This document shows, in pieces, positions 25,027-37,000 of a stretch of DNA of 64,000 nt (positions are counted from its first letter, which is position 1; each line of letters starts with the position of its first letter). The position numbers were made by a program, and so were the translations under genes. The notes beneath the pieces were generated by a model. That model ran no database searches. It saw only the letters and a program-made list of their open reading frames with translations, and was not told the DNA's origin. Origin of the DNA: Penelope pileata (Eukaryota > Chordata > Aves > Galliformes > Cracidae); contig WBMW01005087.1 of assembly GCA_013396635.1 (NCBI GenBank), forward strand, positions 434,001 through 498,000, written 5' to 3'.

Positions 25027-28000
25027 CTGAAAAAACAGCATATTACCACTTACTTGTATTCTGCATTTTTTCATCAAGACAATTGTTTATTGCAGACAAA
25101 CCAGGGACGGCTGAAAGGGTAGGCACTCAAATGCATTTCTGACTCATTTTTCCTTTGGAAGATAAATACTAATGGCAAGAACAAAATTCCAAGGTTTTTT
25201 TATTTGTTCTTTTAAGTTCATTTGCAGACTTCACATATATATTGAAGGTAGATTCATCAGGTAAGAGCCTTGAAGTTCCACTGTTGCAATTGAGACAAAC
25301 AAGAAGACAAAAGGGGATATGAAAATTTAGCAAGTATGTCAAATGCTGCTGAAGGAAGGAAGAACAATCTGTTTTCCACGCCCACAGTGGACAGGACAAG
25401 AAGGCAGGGACTAAAACCGAGGCAGAAGTTTGGGTTACGTCCCAAGAAAGCTTTTCTAACCATATGGAGTTCAAGGCCAAAGCAGTTCAAAGCAGGTTGC
25501 CTGGGGACACAGCCCAGTCTCTGTTACTGAAGCTCTTCCAGAACTACCTCGGCAAACCTGGCAGAGGTGATTGTCTCCCTTCCAGCCCATGATTTCTTGG
25601 CTCTATGGTCAATGTAATAGCAAGTACGGACAAATTGAACTTAAAGAGGAGTAAATATAAACATGTGAGATTAAAAGTCAACATACACACAGCAGTTTGT
25701 AAGGAGTAAATTATGCTGCTTTGGGGAAGCGGTACAACTTGCAACTGTTTGTGAAAATCACTGGTCCTTCCCTTGTGGTCACCGGTTTAATGTTTTTCTG
25801 GATAAAATGACCAAAACCACTGCCACTGGCCAAACACAAGGTAAAAAGTAGTATTGGGCTCTTTTTAATTCACAAGAAAACAGAAATTTACATAAAAATA
25901 CTCAATCCAATTGCCAAGTGAAAGCCAGAGGCTGAATAGCCCTGGGCACAGCTGGATCTTTCATGGCTGAAGCACAGTGGAAGAGCACAGGCTGGCAATT
26001 TGCACTTGTGGAGCCTCAGCTTTAACTGCTGTGAGGATTTTAGCCCTTCATTCAACAAGTGTATCATCAACCCAACGGTTTTGTTCAGTCTAATTGATTC
26101 AGATTCTAATTGGCATCCCAACCGAACCAAGGTTAGCAGAAATCGCAGCTTTTCTATATTTGGATTGCTTGGGCTTGATTCTACAAGCACTTCAAGAGTA
26201 TGACCCTAAACTTTTGAAGGAAGTCCTGCAAGAGAGCTGTCTGAGTAAGGGAACGTGGTGATTTTCCTCAGGGCACTCACTTGACCGTTGGGCTCACAGA
26301 GAATAGTAGCACAGTCCAGGCTTGTTCTAAATCTCTTCAGGCCCTTCAAAAGGAAATCTGAGGGAGATCTGTGAAGCACTTTAGCATCTGCTGCCCAAAC
26401 CTGCAAAGATCAAGCAGTCATTCCATTAAAGTCAAAATGGCTCCTGGATATTTATATAATACATGGACTTAGTGGAAACATTAGGTTTCCCTTCTCCTGT
26501 TTGACTGCTGTAACACTGGCCACCAATTGATCTGTGAAATCAAAGCTGAACAAACTGAATTTCAAGACTTGCAGCTTAGCCACAGTGATTATTTTCAAGC
26601 ACTTCTCCTGTGGATTAACAGAGATTAGCAAAGGCACATTTTTCAAGGTGTGATAGTAAACCCAGGAGTTTTGGGTCTGGCTTGCTGAGAGTAAGATTAA
26701 AAATAGGCAGTTTCTTTTATTTGCTAAATTACCAGGGGCATGTGAAGATATCTGTGATATCAGCTTTAAAATTCCAGTCTCTGCTTGATTCTGGATTCCC
26801 TCTGTTCAGGGAGAAGCTGTCTCAGCTGGGGACTAGAAGTTTTTTGTACTTCTGTCCTCGTACAAAAGGTTTAACAACGCTGTGCTTTATAATGAACACA
26901 ATTATCTGTGACCTTTATCACTAGCGCAGCAGCAAAAGGACCCATTGCGAAAACATTTCTCTTACATAAGACAGCCACAACATGCTTTTACAAGTGTTGT
27001 TCCTAAAGGATCTGGCATTTGCCATCTGTGAGAAAATGGCTTCAGCTGCTTCCTGGGAGTCAAATAAATTCTCATTCAAATTTAAAGGAAAAATACCTTG
27101 AAAAGAAATAATAAATAGAGAGATTTATGGCTTCCAAAGGTGCTCACCATACAGCACTCTGCCAAGGTGCATTTGTGGCTTTTTCAGCCATATACCAGAA
27201 GACAGCAGTGACTGTGGCTCTTGTGAGCCCATGTCAGCTTGCATTTCCAGCTTTCCTGTAGGAGGGTTCATAAGTGCTGCTCTGAACTTGGTGATAAACA
27301 TGGACTTCTCCCCATTTGATTCTTCAAGGCCTCAATTTTCATGTCAAATAAAAAAAGAAATAACTACTGGTGGCAGAATAGGCTTCAGGCCACCTTCCAG
27401 CCATCCACTCTGGCACCCAACTTGCGCATTGTGCCTTGGTTCATCTGCTGCTCTCCCAGGGAGCTGGGGCCTGGAAGTCCTGCATAGCTGGCTCTCTGAC
27501 ACAGACACTATTGTGCATGAATTTTAGATGCAAGAGTTGGCGACTTGAATAGAACCCTTTGAAATTAAGAAACCAGCAGAAAATTTCCGCTTGCATTTGC
27601 TGAAACAACAGCTGTGGTGGACCTTCTACTTCAGTCTGTTGTTCACCCCAAAGCCCCTCAGTGGTAAAGGGAACAGCACCCCTGTAAATGACTTTAGCAC
27701 TGATCAGAGCATTTCAGAAAGGATTGCTTGTTTTTTATGTTTGTTTGTTTTCATGCTTGGTGCATCAAAGCCAATTCAGAGAAAATCATTTTTGGGGAGC
27801 CCTTCACGGTGCCTTGCAGCCAGGCAGCACCATCACCCAGTGCTGGAAGAGCTGTGCCTGCTCCGAGTGTGGGTGCAGTGCCGGGTTTTTTGTTTCAGAG
27901 GTTGCTGGAGTCTCTGGCAGATATTCCTCAGCTACAGCTGCAGCTGAGTTTTGGTCACATATAATTCACGTGTCCAAGTCTTTGTGACTATGGATCACAG

Positions 28001-31000
28001 AATCACAGAATCACCTCAATATTTAACTGAATTTTTAACAGATAGTTCTGGCATCAAAGGAAAACACATCATTATTTTCCTTCTATAGAATGGAAAACTA
28101 AGGCACAGACTGACATTATTTTGCCTAAAGCAACCCAAGGCAAAGCCAAGAACAGAACCTTATTGCCAGAACATTGGCATATGGCTTTGTCTCCTGGAAA
28201 ACAGCTGTCCTCAGAAGGCTGGTACAGCCTGGAAAGTAACATCACTTTTTCTGAAATTCTCAGTTGAGTTAGTGACATCTCAGAGCCTACACAAAGCCGT
28301 GTTAATGGCATGTGGGATACGTGGCATCAGCAGCAGTGTGTAAGGCTCATTTCCTTTCCAGTTCTACGACTTGTGGGTTTCCAGCCCAAGCTTTCAGTTC
28401 ACATCCTCTGCTAGCAAACACTGCCACACCAGACAATAATCTGACAGTTACAGGGAGATTTATCAGAGCAATGGTTGGGAACAGGAATGTGAAAAACAAG
28501 GACGTTTCAGGACAGCGTCCCACTGCTGGACAGCTAGCAGCTCCTTCTGAATTCATCACTACTTATGAGTGTTAGCCCTTCCGAAAACACAAACTCAAAA
28601 GTTTGACTGCACCATCAGGCTGAGCCCCAGCCCACCGGGCTGAGGTTGAGGAAAGGCACAAGACCCCACTCACCATCACGGTGGAGCCAGCTCCCACCCT
28701 GGTCTCTGGGGGAAAGCGGAATTCAGCCACGGGTTGACCTCGGACATCCTGCTTCAGGAGGTAATTCCCAATGCGTTCCTCTTTATCGGGGGCACAGTTC
28801 AGGATCCTTACAAAATGTCCGCCTGGATCAACTTCAGCAATTTTCACATTTCCAATGGCACCGAAAGAACTGAAATAGATTTGAAAGTGTAAAAGCATTG
28901 CCTAGTTGAAAAACAAACATATTTCCAACAACTAGCCTAGATGACAGTAATTAATGGCAAACAAACATACTACAGGCAGAAAATGTACAGCACTGACAAT
29001 TTCCTTTTTACGCCATGCATTTCATCTGAAAAAATCCATTTGCATTGGAATTAGCACATTCTGTTTACCTTTCACACTCAGGTGGCATCCATTACCATTA
29101 GAAATTAAAAGATTCTTTGTGAGGCAAAGGAGTCATCAGTGCACCATTTGCATTTGTTGTCTATATCTCTGTAGGCTACAGGCTGTAAGGCTGCCTGGTG
29201 CATTCAGCCTGGTGTGGCTGCTGGGAGCTGTGCAGCCAATTCTCTTTGTAAGTTTAGAATATTCCTTCTGTTCACCAGTATATCTTTCTCCTCCTGCTTC
29301 CCATTTTTGCCTTCCTGGAGAAGGACAGATCTCCATCATTAACTCATTGTTACGGACTCAGAGAGGCTCCATGCTATAAGGCTGAGATTTCTTCCCTTTG
29401 TTATTCCAGGATCGCAGCAGAGCGGGGTCTGTTTTTCATCTGCAGTAAGATCAGGGGCTTCTTGCATGGGCAGGGGAACACTTAATCTCCCTTAAGCACT
29501 GGAAAACATATTTATCACCTGACTGTTCCTTTTAGAAGCGCACATGTCAGGAGAGTGCTTTCAAACACTCAGTCCCAGTCTGCAATGCTCATCACAGGCC
29601 TCATTAGACAGGCTGCGAATGAAGTCTAAGAATCGCTCAGCTTTTCATGCAGCACCCACTGCAGTCAATCACCTAGCACTGCTGCAGTGTCCTGTCTCTG
29701 TCTTCTGCGTGTGACATGCTCTTTCCCTTGCTGTACTTGTCTTGTTCCAGGAAGCTGAAGTCATAGACATCCCTGTGCGTGGTGAAGGTTTGACCCAGCA
29801 CCGCAGACAGCCCGTGTGCTGGCTTTAAGGCACCAAAATCCTGACAGACAGCATGACAAATCCTGCCCACCACCCCAAGTCGCTCAGCAGTGCTCTGTGC
29901 CCTGAGCCACGCTCACTCCCAGCAGCCAGGCTGCCTGCAGGCTGCTGCTGGCACCAAGGGACGGGAGTGGGGCTGGGAGCTGCCCCTCTGCAGCAGAGAC
30001 ACGTGGTGAGCTGGACGCTTGGCTGCCTCTCCTCTCCCTTGCTGCAGACTGTGGGAGCTCCAGAGCATCCCTCTTCCTGCTCAGTGCTAGGCTCTTAGTG
30101 TCAGCAAGGAGACACTTGGAGACAGCTTCCCAGGGCACAGGGAGCTTTGGCAGCAAGGCCAGGCGCAGGAGCTGCTCGCACTCAGGCTCTCCCTCGGTTC
30201 CTGGCTGCTCATTTTCATCTGGCCCCACACTCTGGCATGTCTTTCCTTTCTCCCTTCTCTTGGGACCACACTCTGAGCTGCATCACTGAAATAACCCCCC
30301 ATAAAAGGTTTTGGGATGCATTACTGTACTCTGAGACTTTCTGGCACACTCGGCAGCGACTGTATCGGTGCAGCTGAAGGGACAGCCGGCTGTGCCCCAG
30401 CACTTCGCTAGCTGCTGTGCAGAGAACGATCCTCCAGGATCCCTCAGGCTGTAAGTCACCATCTGCACACACACAAAGCAGATGCAGAATGCTGCGACTC
30501 AGATCCACTGCTGATCTCTATGTCACTGCAGTCCTGGAGCTCCAGCAGCGGCTCAGGACTCCACAGCACCAGCAGCAGAGAAATCCTTCTCATTTTCGCC
30601 CTCTGGCAGGGTGTAGAGCTGGTAAAAGCCACTGGGAGAAGCCTTTTGAACCACACAGAAAGCAAAGATCTTCCCGATTTCCCATTTCTCTCCAACTGTG
30701 AGAGGAAAGTGAAGGTCTGACAAGTTTTGGGTGACAAAATGAATGTAGGAGGAGGACAGGAAAAAAAGCAGATGGGGAAAGGGACCTCCTGAAGTTGTCT
30801 TAAAAGGCCATTTCTATCATATGACATTGCAAGGAACTGTATCCTGGCTGATAAGGGAGTGAATAGTGAGGATGTAGGGCAGTGGGACTTCCCTAAACAA
30901 AACTGCAGTTTGACCCTAACGAAGGCAGGGAAACTTGGGAACACCAAACAAGGCCGATGTGTTTTTGATACAATACACTGACTGGTAAAGGAGCACACAA

Positions 31001-34000
31001 CAGGATGTGGAGATTTGGTGTTGGAAGCTGTTGAAGAGTAACATGGAGCTCCCAGATGATTGCCCCAGGGCACCCACAGCCCCGCAGCAGTGCTGGCTGG
31101 TACAGAAGGTCAGATCTGAAACTGCAAGGGTTGGACAGCAAGGCTGGCCCAGCAGTGCCACAGGGTGAGCCTGCTGAATCTGCTAGCAATAAAGAAAACG
31201 GGCTTTGTCAGCAATCGATCTCAAATGCTCCTGAACCAATTGGGCACTCTCTTGTGCCAGCTCAGCGATGACAAAACCCGTGATGGGCATGGGACAGGAA
31301 TGCATCCTCAAGCAGTTCTCACTGCAGACATGGTAACACAGTTTCTTTCTGTGGACACCCCCCAAGACCTACAAGAGCCTGGGAAGAGCTGTTAGCTCGT
31401 CATGGTCCTGGTCTGGGTGGGATTTCCAAGGTAAGGGCTCCCTGGCAACTCCCTTTTGTTCCCAGGAGAAGCAGCCACCCACTGCTGCCCGACTCAGCCC
31501 GAGATTGACAGCACACTTTATCTTCTGCCCATAATGCCCAAACAGAGCTACTAAGCCAAGAGCTCCCTTTTTGTTAACACGTAAATCTAAAGAAATCCAT
31601 AAGAATCATTGCCAGCTTTTCCTGCGTGCATGAGGCCCGTGCCAAGCAAAAGAGAGAGAAGCAAGAGAGAGGAAGAAAGGAAGAGAAGGAGGCAGACTCG
31701 CACCTTACTTGAGGGACCTTGACTCTGCTCACCACAAATCTTAAGGACAGCAATAATTCTCCCCGCTTACTGATAAGAAAAAGCAAAGTGCTCTCTCTCA
31801 CCAACTTTCCTTCTCTTTTCCTCAGGAATCTAATTTCAGTCAGTCACCCAAGCTCTAAGTTTCTTTACATTGTAATTAGATAATCTTTCAGATTTTGGAG
31901 GATCTGAAGCTATAGCCCCTATTTCTTGAAATTGAGAGCTGCTAAATTAAAGAAGGACTGACTAAAGATGCTTTGTTTGCACTGGAAATCCTGTTTTACC
32001 AGCAACCATTCTCAAGGAACCCTACAATGTTCCAGTATTGTATTTTTTGCCAAACAAGACTCTAAATTTATGAATATCATGATCTGTGTCTGTGTCTCAT
32101 TGAGAACTTGGACCTTAGCCTACACAATTCCTACCCTCAACCTTAGAAATACCAAATGTATAGACACCTTTGGAACTAATTTCTCCAAACCCATTTAATT
32201 TTTGCACTCTCTGTGTGTGCGCCTGTGAATCCCATGCAAAAGCCCTGTGTGTAACAAGAGGAGGGAGCCAGAAGGGAAACTGAGACATCCAAGACTTCTC
32301 TAAGGACTCGTACAGGCAGCTAGTCACTGGGTGGCAACAGATTTTTGTTAGTTTTAAGGAAGGAATAACATCTCTAGACTTCAAAACTTCAAAGACTTAA
32401 ACTGAAGACTTCAAAGCTTTTTTAGCAGGCTAGTTTGCCTTTCAAAATACTGAACCAGCCCCTGGGAGACAGGAGTTAAGTGCTGGAGAGGTCAGCACAC
32501 ACTGCTGCTGTACTTACCTCTGCAGTGCACTAATATGGTCTGTTGGAACAGAATCCAACATTTTCAATAATGTACACCATGCTGCACGTTGCCAAGGGGA
32601 GAAAAAAGTCAGTGCTCTTGGTAGCACCGGGCACTTCAGCCATACAGCTGTGGCCTGCCACTGGAAGGCCAATGGAACGGGTAGCAACAGGGCATTTAAA
32701 ACTTTAAAACATCATTTAAGGTAATAGTAGATATTCAATATTTATATGATATTATAATAAAGAATTTGAGTCTTCCTAAGCTCCTAAGCCTTTAAGAAAG
32801 TTACAGATTGATACAGTTATTATGGTGGGAAATGCTTATCTCCAGATGTGAAAATCTGTTTTGTTTGTATGCCAATAGATTTTATACTGGAGGGATAGGA
32901 CTGGAGAAGTTCTGGGAGAAGGCGCAGATCTTTGTTTGCCGAAGGTTGTGAAATACTGCACGCACATAGCTGTGGGCCTGGAATGCCAGGGTTCTGCTGA
33001 GAGCCAGAGTGCTTTGCGAATCACCAAGCTCATCCTTAGTACATAGCATATGCACTTCATGCAAAATATATATTGATCATTTCCAACAGCTATGCACAAA
33101 TTTTCAAGTATCAGCATCCACTTCTATTATTTTCTGCAAAAGTGCCACCCCCACAATACACCAGATTTAACACGGCTCGGGTACAAAGGGCAACATTAGG
33201 GCCACATCGAACACATGGTGGCTGTCTCCAAACATCAGGGCCAAGATGTGCATGACAATCCTGTCACCCTCCTTGCACACAACTGACAGCTGAAATCCTG
33301 ATGCAGTGAATCCTGATGCAGCTGAAATTCTTCATTTCTTGACAGCCATACATTTCTCAGTAAGACATTAGTTAACAATCAAATTAAACATAATCTTCGG
33401 GGTGCTTTAAGCATTGCAAATAATCTCAAAAGCAAATGAACGTAAATTAAACAATAACACCAAAATATCCTAGTTGGCCAAAACCACGTATTTCTGCTAA
33501 GCTGGCGTACTGTGGCTTCATTACAAACCAGATCCAGGCATACTATTCATCAACTCCCTATAGGAGTATTACTAAATTATGTGTTCACATTGCGTGCTCA
33601 TGCTAACTCAAAGGATGCTGTATAATGCAATGCCAAATTAAAAGAGTGGGTATGGTATACTACAGTGTAATTGTATTTATCTAATGTGTGTTCCAAGGAA
33701 AGGTATACTTGAAATTAAAAGTGAGCAGAGTGAGAAAAAAGCGCTAGTGTGCTGGCATGGTGGAACACCATAACAGTAGTGAATCAAATGAGAATTAAAA
33801 GAACTGCTGGACTTGTGCATTTAACAAGTTTAAACACACACAAAGCAAACTGCCATCACCTTTTACTCTTTATCTACAACAATTAGCAGAGCTAATGACT
33901 TCTCCTGCTTTTTGCATGAGAGAAGATGCGATTCAATCCCCACTGGAGAACAGTTCATGCAATGCAAGGAAATGCATGAAAAAGAAGGTAATCTCTTTTA

Positions 34001-37000
34001 TCTGCTAATGTTTATCTAGAGTTATTCTCCTCAAGCTCAGTCAAACAGTATGGTGTACCTCATTATTTGGAAACAGCTTTAGAGCTCTGAACACAACTGC
34101 AGCTTTCTTTCTGGCTTTCAAAGGTATCTTTTCATGCTTCTCCCTGTAAAGTCCTGAGAATTAAACAGATCTCTTTATGGAAACATGCATGGAGCACTGT
34201 GGGTTTACAAAGACTAAGTCCATGAGAAAAATGAAAATAAAGTCCACAGAACTACAAAATGAATGAGAGCAGGGAGAGCAGCAGGCATCAAAGAGCTGGG
34301 ACTCAGGAAAGGGACTGATAAAGTGCCTCTCAAAGTATTATCTCCCATTGGCTCAGATATGAATACTGCCACAGGAACTGCCTGAGGGACTGCAACTAAG
34401 GAATAATAACAGACAAGGGGGTTGTGTCTCGTGTACATGTTTCCTGTAGGGATGATGGGTAGCTCTCATTTCATGGAGCACCTCCACTTGTGATGTGGAA
34501 GGGGAAATAAAAGAGCTGGTTAATAAAATATGGAGATAGCATTAAGTCCAGAGGAAAGGGTGAGGGAACACAAATGAGGATAAGAAAAATAATACAAAGA
34601 GACCTGGAGAGCTCTGAAATACGATCAGAAAATAAGTGAGATGCAGCTCTTGGAAAATGGTAAACTAATTTGTCAGAGAGCAAATAACATTCGCTGGGAG
34701 AGAGAAGTATGGAGAGCGATAATGTTGAAAGGAAGCTAGGAGAAAGCCAATGACGCATTTGCACTCTGACAGAAGAGAAAAGGCTGTTACAAATTTATGG
34801 CACTGTCCATGCAGAGTAGGGAGCACAAAGTGAAAGATTCCCTTTGTGCAGCTGTGGAGAAGGGAAAACAGAAACACTGATCCTGATGTTCACATGCACC
34901 AGTGCAGCTGCAGCGACTACAGGAAAATTCCCCCTAATTGCTCCTATCGTGTCAGGAGCAGATGCAGCTCTCCCACTTCTAATTCAGGCAACACAGAGTT
35001 CATCCACTCCTCACGTCTTGGCCTGAGGCACCAAACATGCAATCTCACCCACAATGCTTTCCGTTGTTTTGTTTCTAAGTATTGTTCTGCTAGAAACTTT
35101 GGATTTAGGCTGGCATGAGACCAAAACAAAATGTCTTTTCTTCATTTTAAGATGTCTCATGACCAAAAAATACTGACAATTAAGAAGGAATCATAGAACG
35201 GTATAGAAATGATGAGTGATCCAGGGGATAATTAGGGGAAAGAATAAAAGAGCTAAAATGCTTGTCATCAGTAGATAATCACAGGGATATATGATACCAG
35301 AACGAGGATGGCAGAGGGGTGGAAAATACCAAAAAGGCAAAGGCTTTAGGCAGCTGAACTATCACTAATGAAATTATAAAAGGAGAAATGTAGGTTGAGT
35401 ATTGTGGATGCAATCTCAGCTAAAGGGACGTGCAGGCCTAACTACTGAGCAACGTGGCAGGAAGTAGTCTGTGGGAGACAGTGTCCACACAGGAGCCAGC
35501 CTTAAAACTGGAGTTGTCAATTGTCATCATTTCTCTGAAGGAGACAGATCTGAGATAACTGAAACCAGCTGAGGACCTGTTCTGATAGGTCTTTCCCACC
35601 CCTAGTATATGGAAGCTAAGTTAAAGATGGCAAATTTTTAGGACAACTGACTTCTTCTGGAGACAATTCTTTATTGGATTTCTTGGTCAATGTAAACCAC
35701 ATACAGCCCAGCTGGCTGCTTTGGCTGCCTCCTACAGCTTCATGCAGCTCGTGCAGCGGGACCCTCTGAAGACCCCTGCAATGTCAGTTCTACTCTTGGA
35801 TTCCAAATCGGGTGGGATCAGTTGAAGACAAGATCAAAACACCCCGGAGATACAGTGTTTCTGCACCTTTCCTGGTCAGCCTTCGCAAGCGAGGCATGTT
35901 TGAAGACTGGGCAGAATATATTGCTAAACATTGAAAGGGACATGGCTAATGAAGGGTGATTTATCCCTTCTGAGGGGGACAGCTGTGCTTAAAGCAGTAA
36001 GTGAGGTCCTTACAGTTCAAAGCCTCTGAGGTTCTCCAACATCCTCCTGGATAATAACTCAGCCTCTTGTCAAGGGTTTGCTCGTGTTTCACAGCTCCCC
36101 TGAAGGAGATACTGCACGGAACACCATCTCTTCCCTACAAAAATGAACTGAAGGAAAGGCCTCAGCTGTGCCTGTACCTGGATGCAGAGTTCTCGTAGTC
36201 CTTAGAACGTGTCCTTCCATGGTTCTCCATGCATCTGAAGCTCTGGTCCGTCTCCCCTGAGTCAATGAGCAAAGGGCTGAGAGGATCCTGGTGTTGTCCC
36301 GACACCACTGTTGGGAGGCTAAGGTTTTCTGCTGGAGCAGGCTCCCCGTCTGGTGTTTCAGCACTGTCTTTGGGTTGAGCTGATGAGCAAGCAGAAGAAA
36401 AAGGCACTGTTACGCACCATTAACGAAAAGACAGATTATGAGACAAAATTCTTCTTTTTTTTTCGTTTGTAACAAAAATGGAATGTTTAATTTCCTCTTT
36501 GCCTCTAATTGCAAAGTGGTGCTTAGCAAACACTCCTTTCAAATCCTTAAACCTATGGCTATAAAATCGAGCACAGCTGGTAAACTGAATATTTTGTTAC
36601 TGACACATAGATTTATTACCTCATTGGAATTACCTTGAGTAACAAAAAACCAATAAATTATGCTATCAGTGACATAAGTGTCATCCTGCAATTTCAGTGC
36701 TGTAGGACGGCATAGCATCAGCTGTGAGCAGATAACATATTGAGGCTCCCTTCCGATTACAAAATGGAAGTGATAACATCCCTTAATCACCCTTTTATTC
36801 CTCCTTGCAAACGTTAAGTGTCCAAGAGGAACTGTGAGGGACTCCATGTCCTGGCAAAGGCAGGGAGAAGCAGAGCTTGCCCAGGAAACCACTTCTTCAC
36901 CAGGAGAACTCCTCTCACCTCCCACACCAAAGCCTCCCAACAAACTAAATGCTTGCCAGTGCCTGTTTCTCAGACTGTGCATTCGAGATTTCCTTCAAGA

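Larger units (their letters stand above)
26401..28673 (-). other. LMNTD1: LMNTD1 intron (2273 nt)
   Basis: Splits the lamin tail domain between GAGSTVM and VWAAD. It holds the MIR-like remnant at 28.07 kb and the CR1 octamer remnant at 27.99 kb, only about 50 bases apart. Confidence 0.85.

Noticed and set aside
28646..28873. Plus-strand frame over the lamin-tail exon
   Set aside because: It is the antisense shadow of exon 28674-28869.
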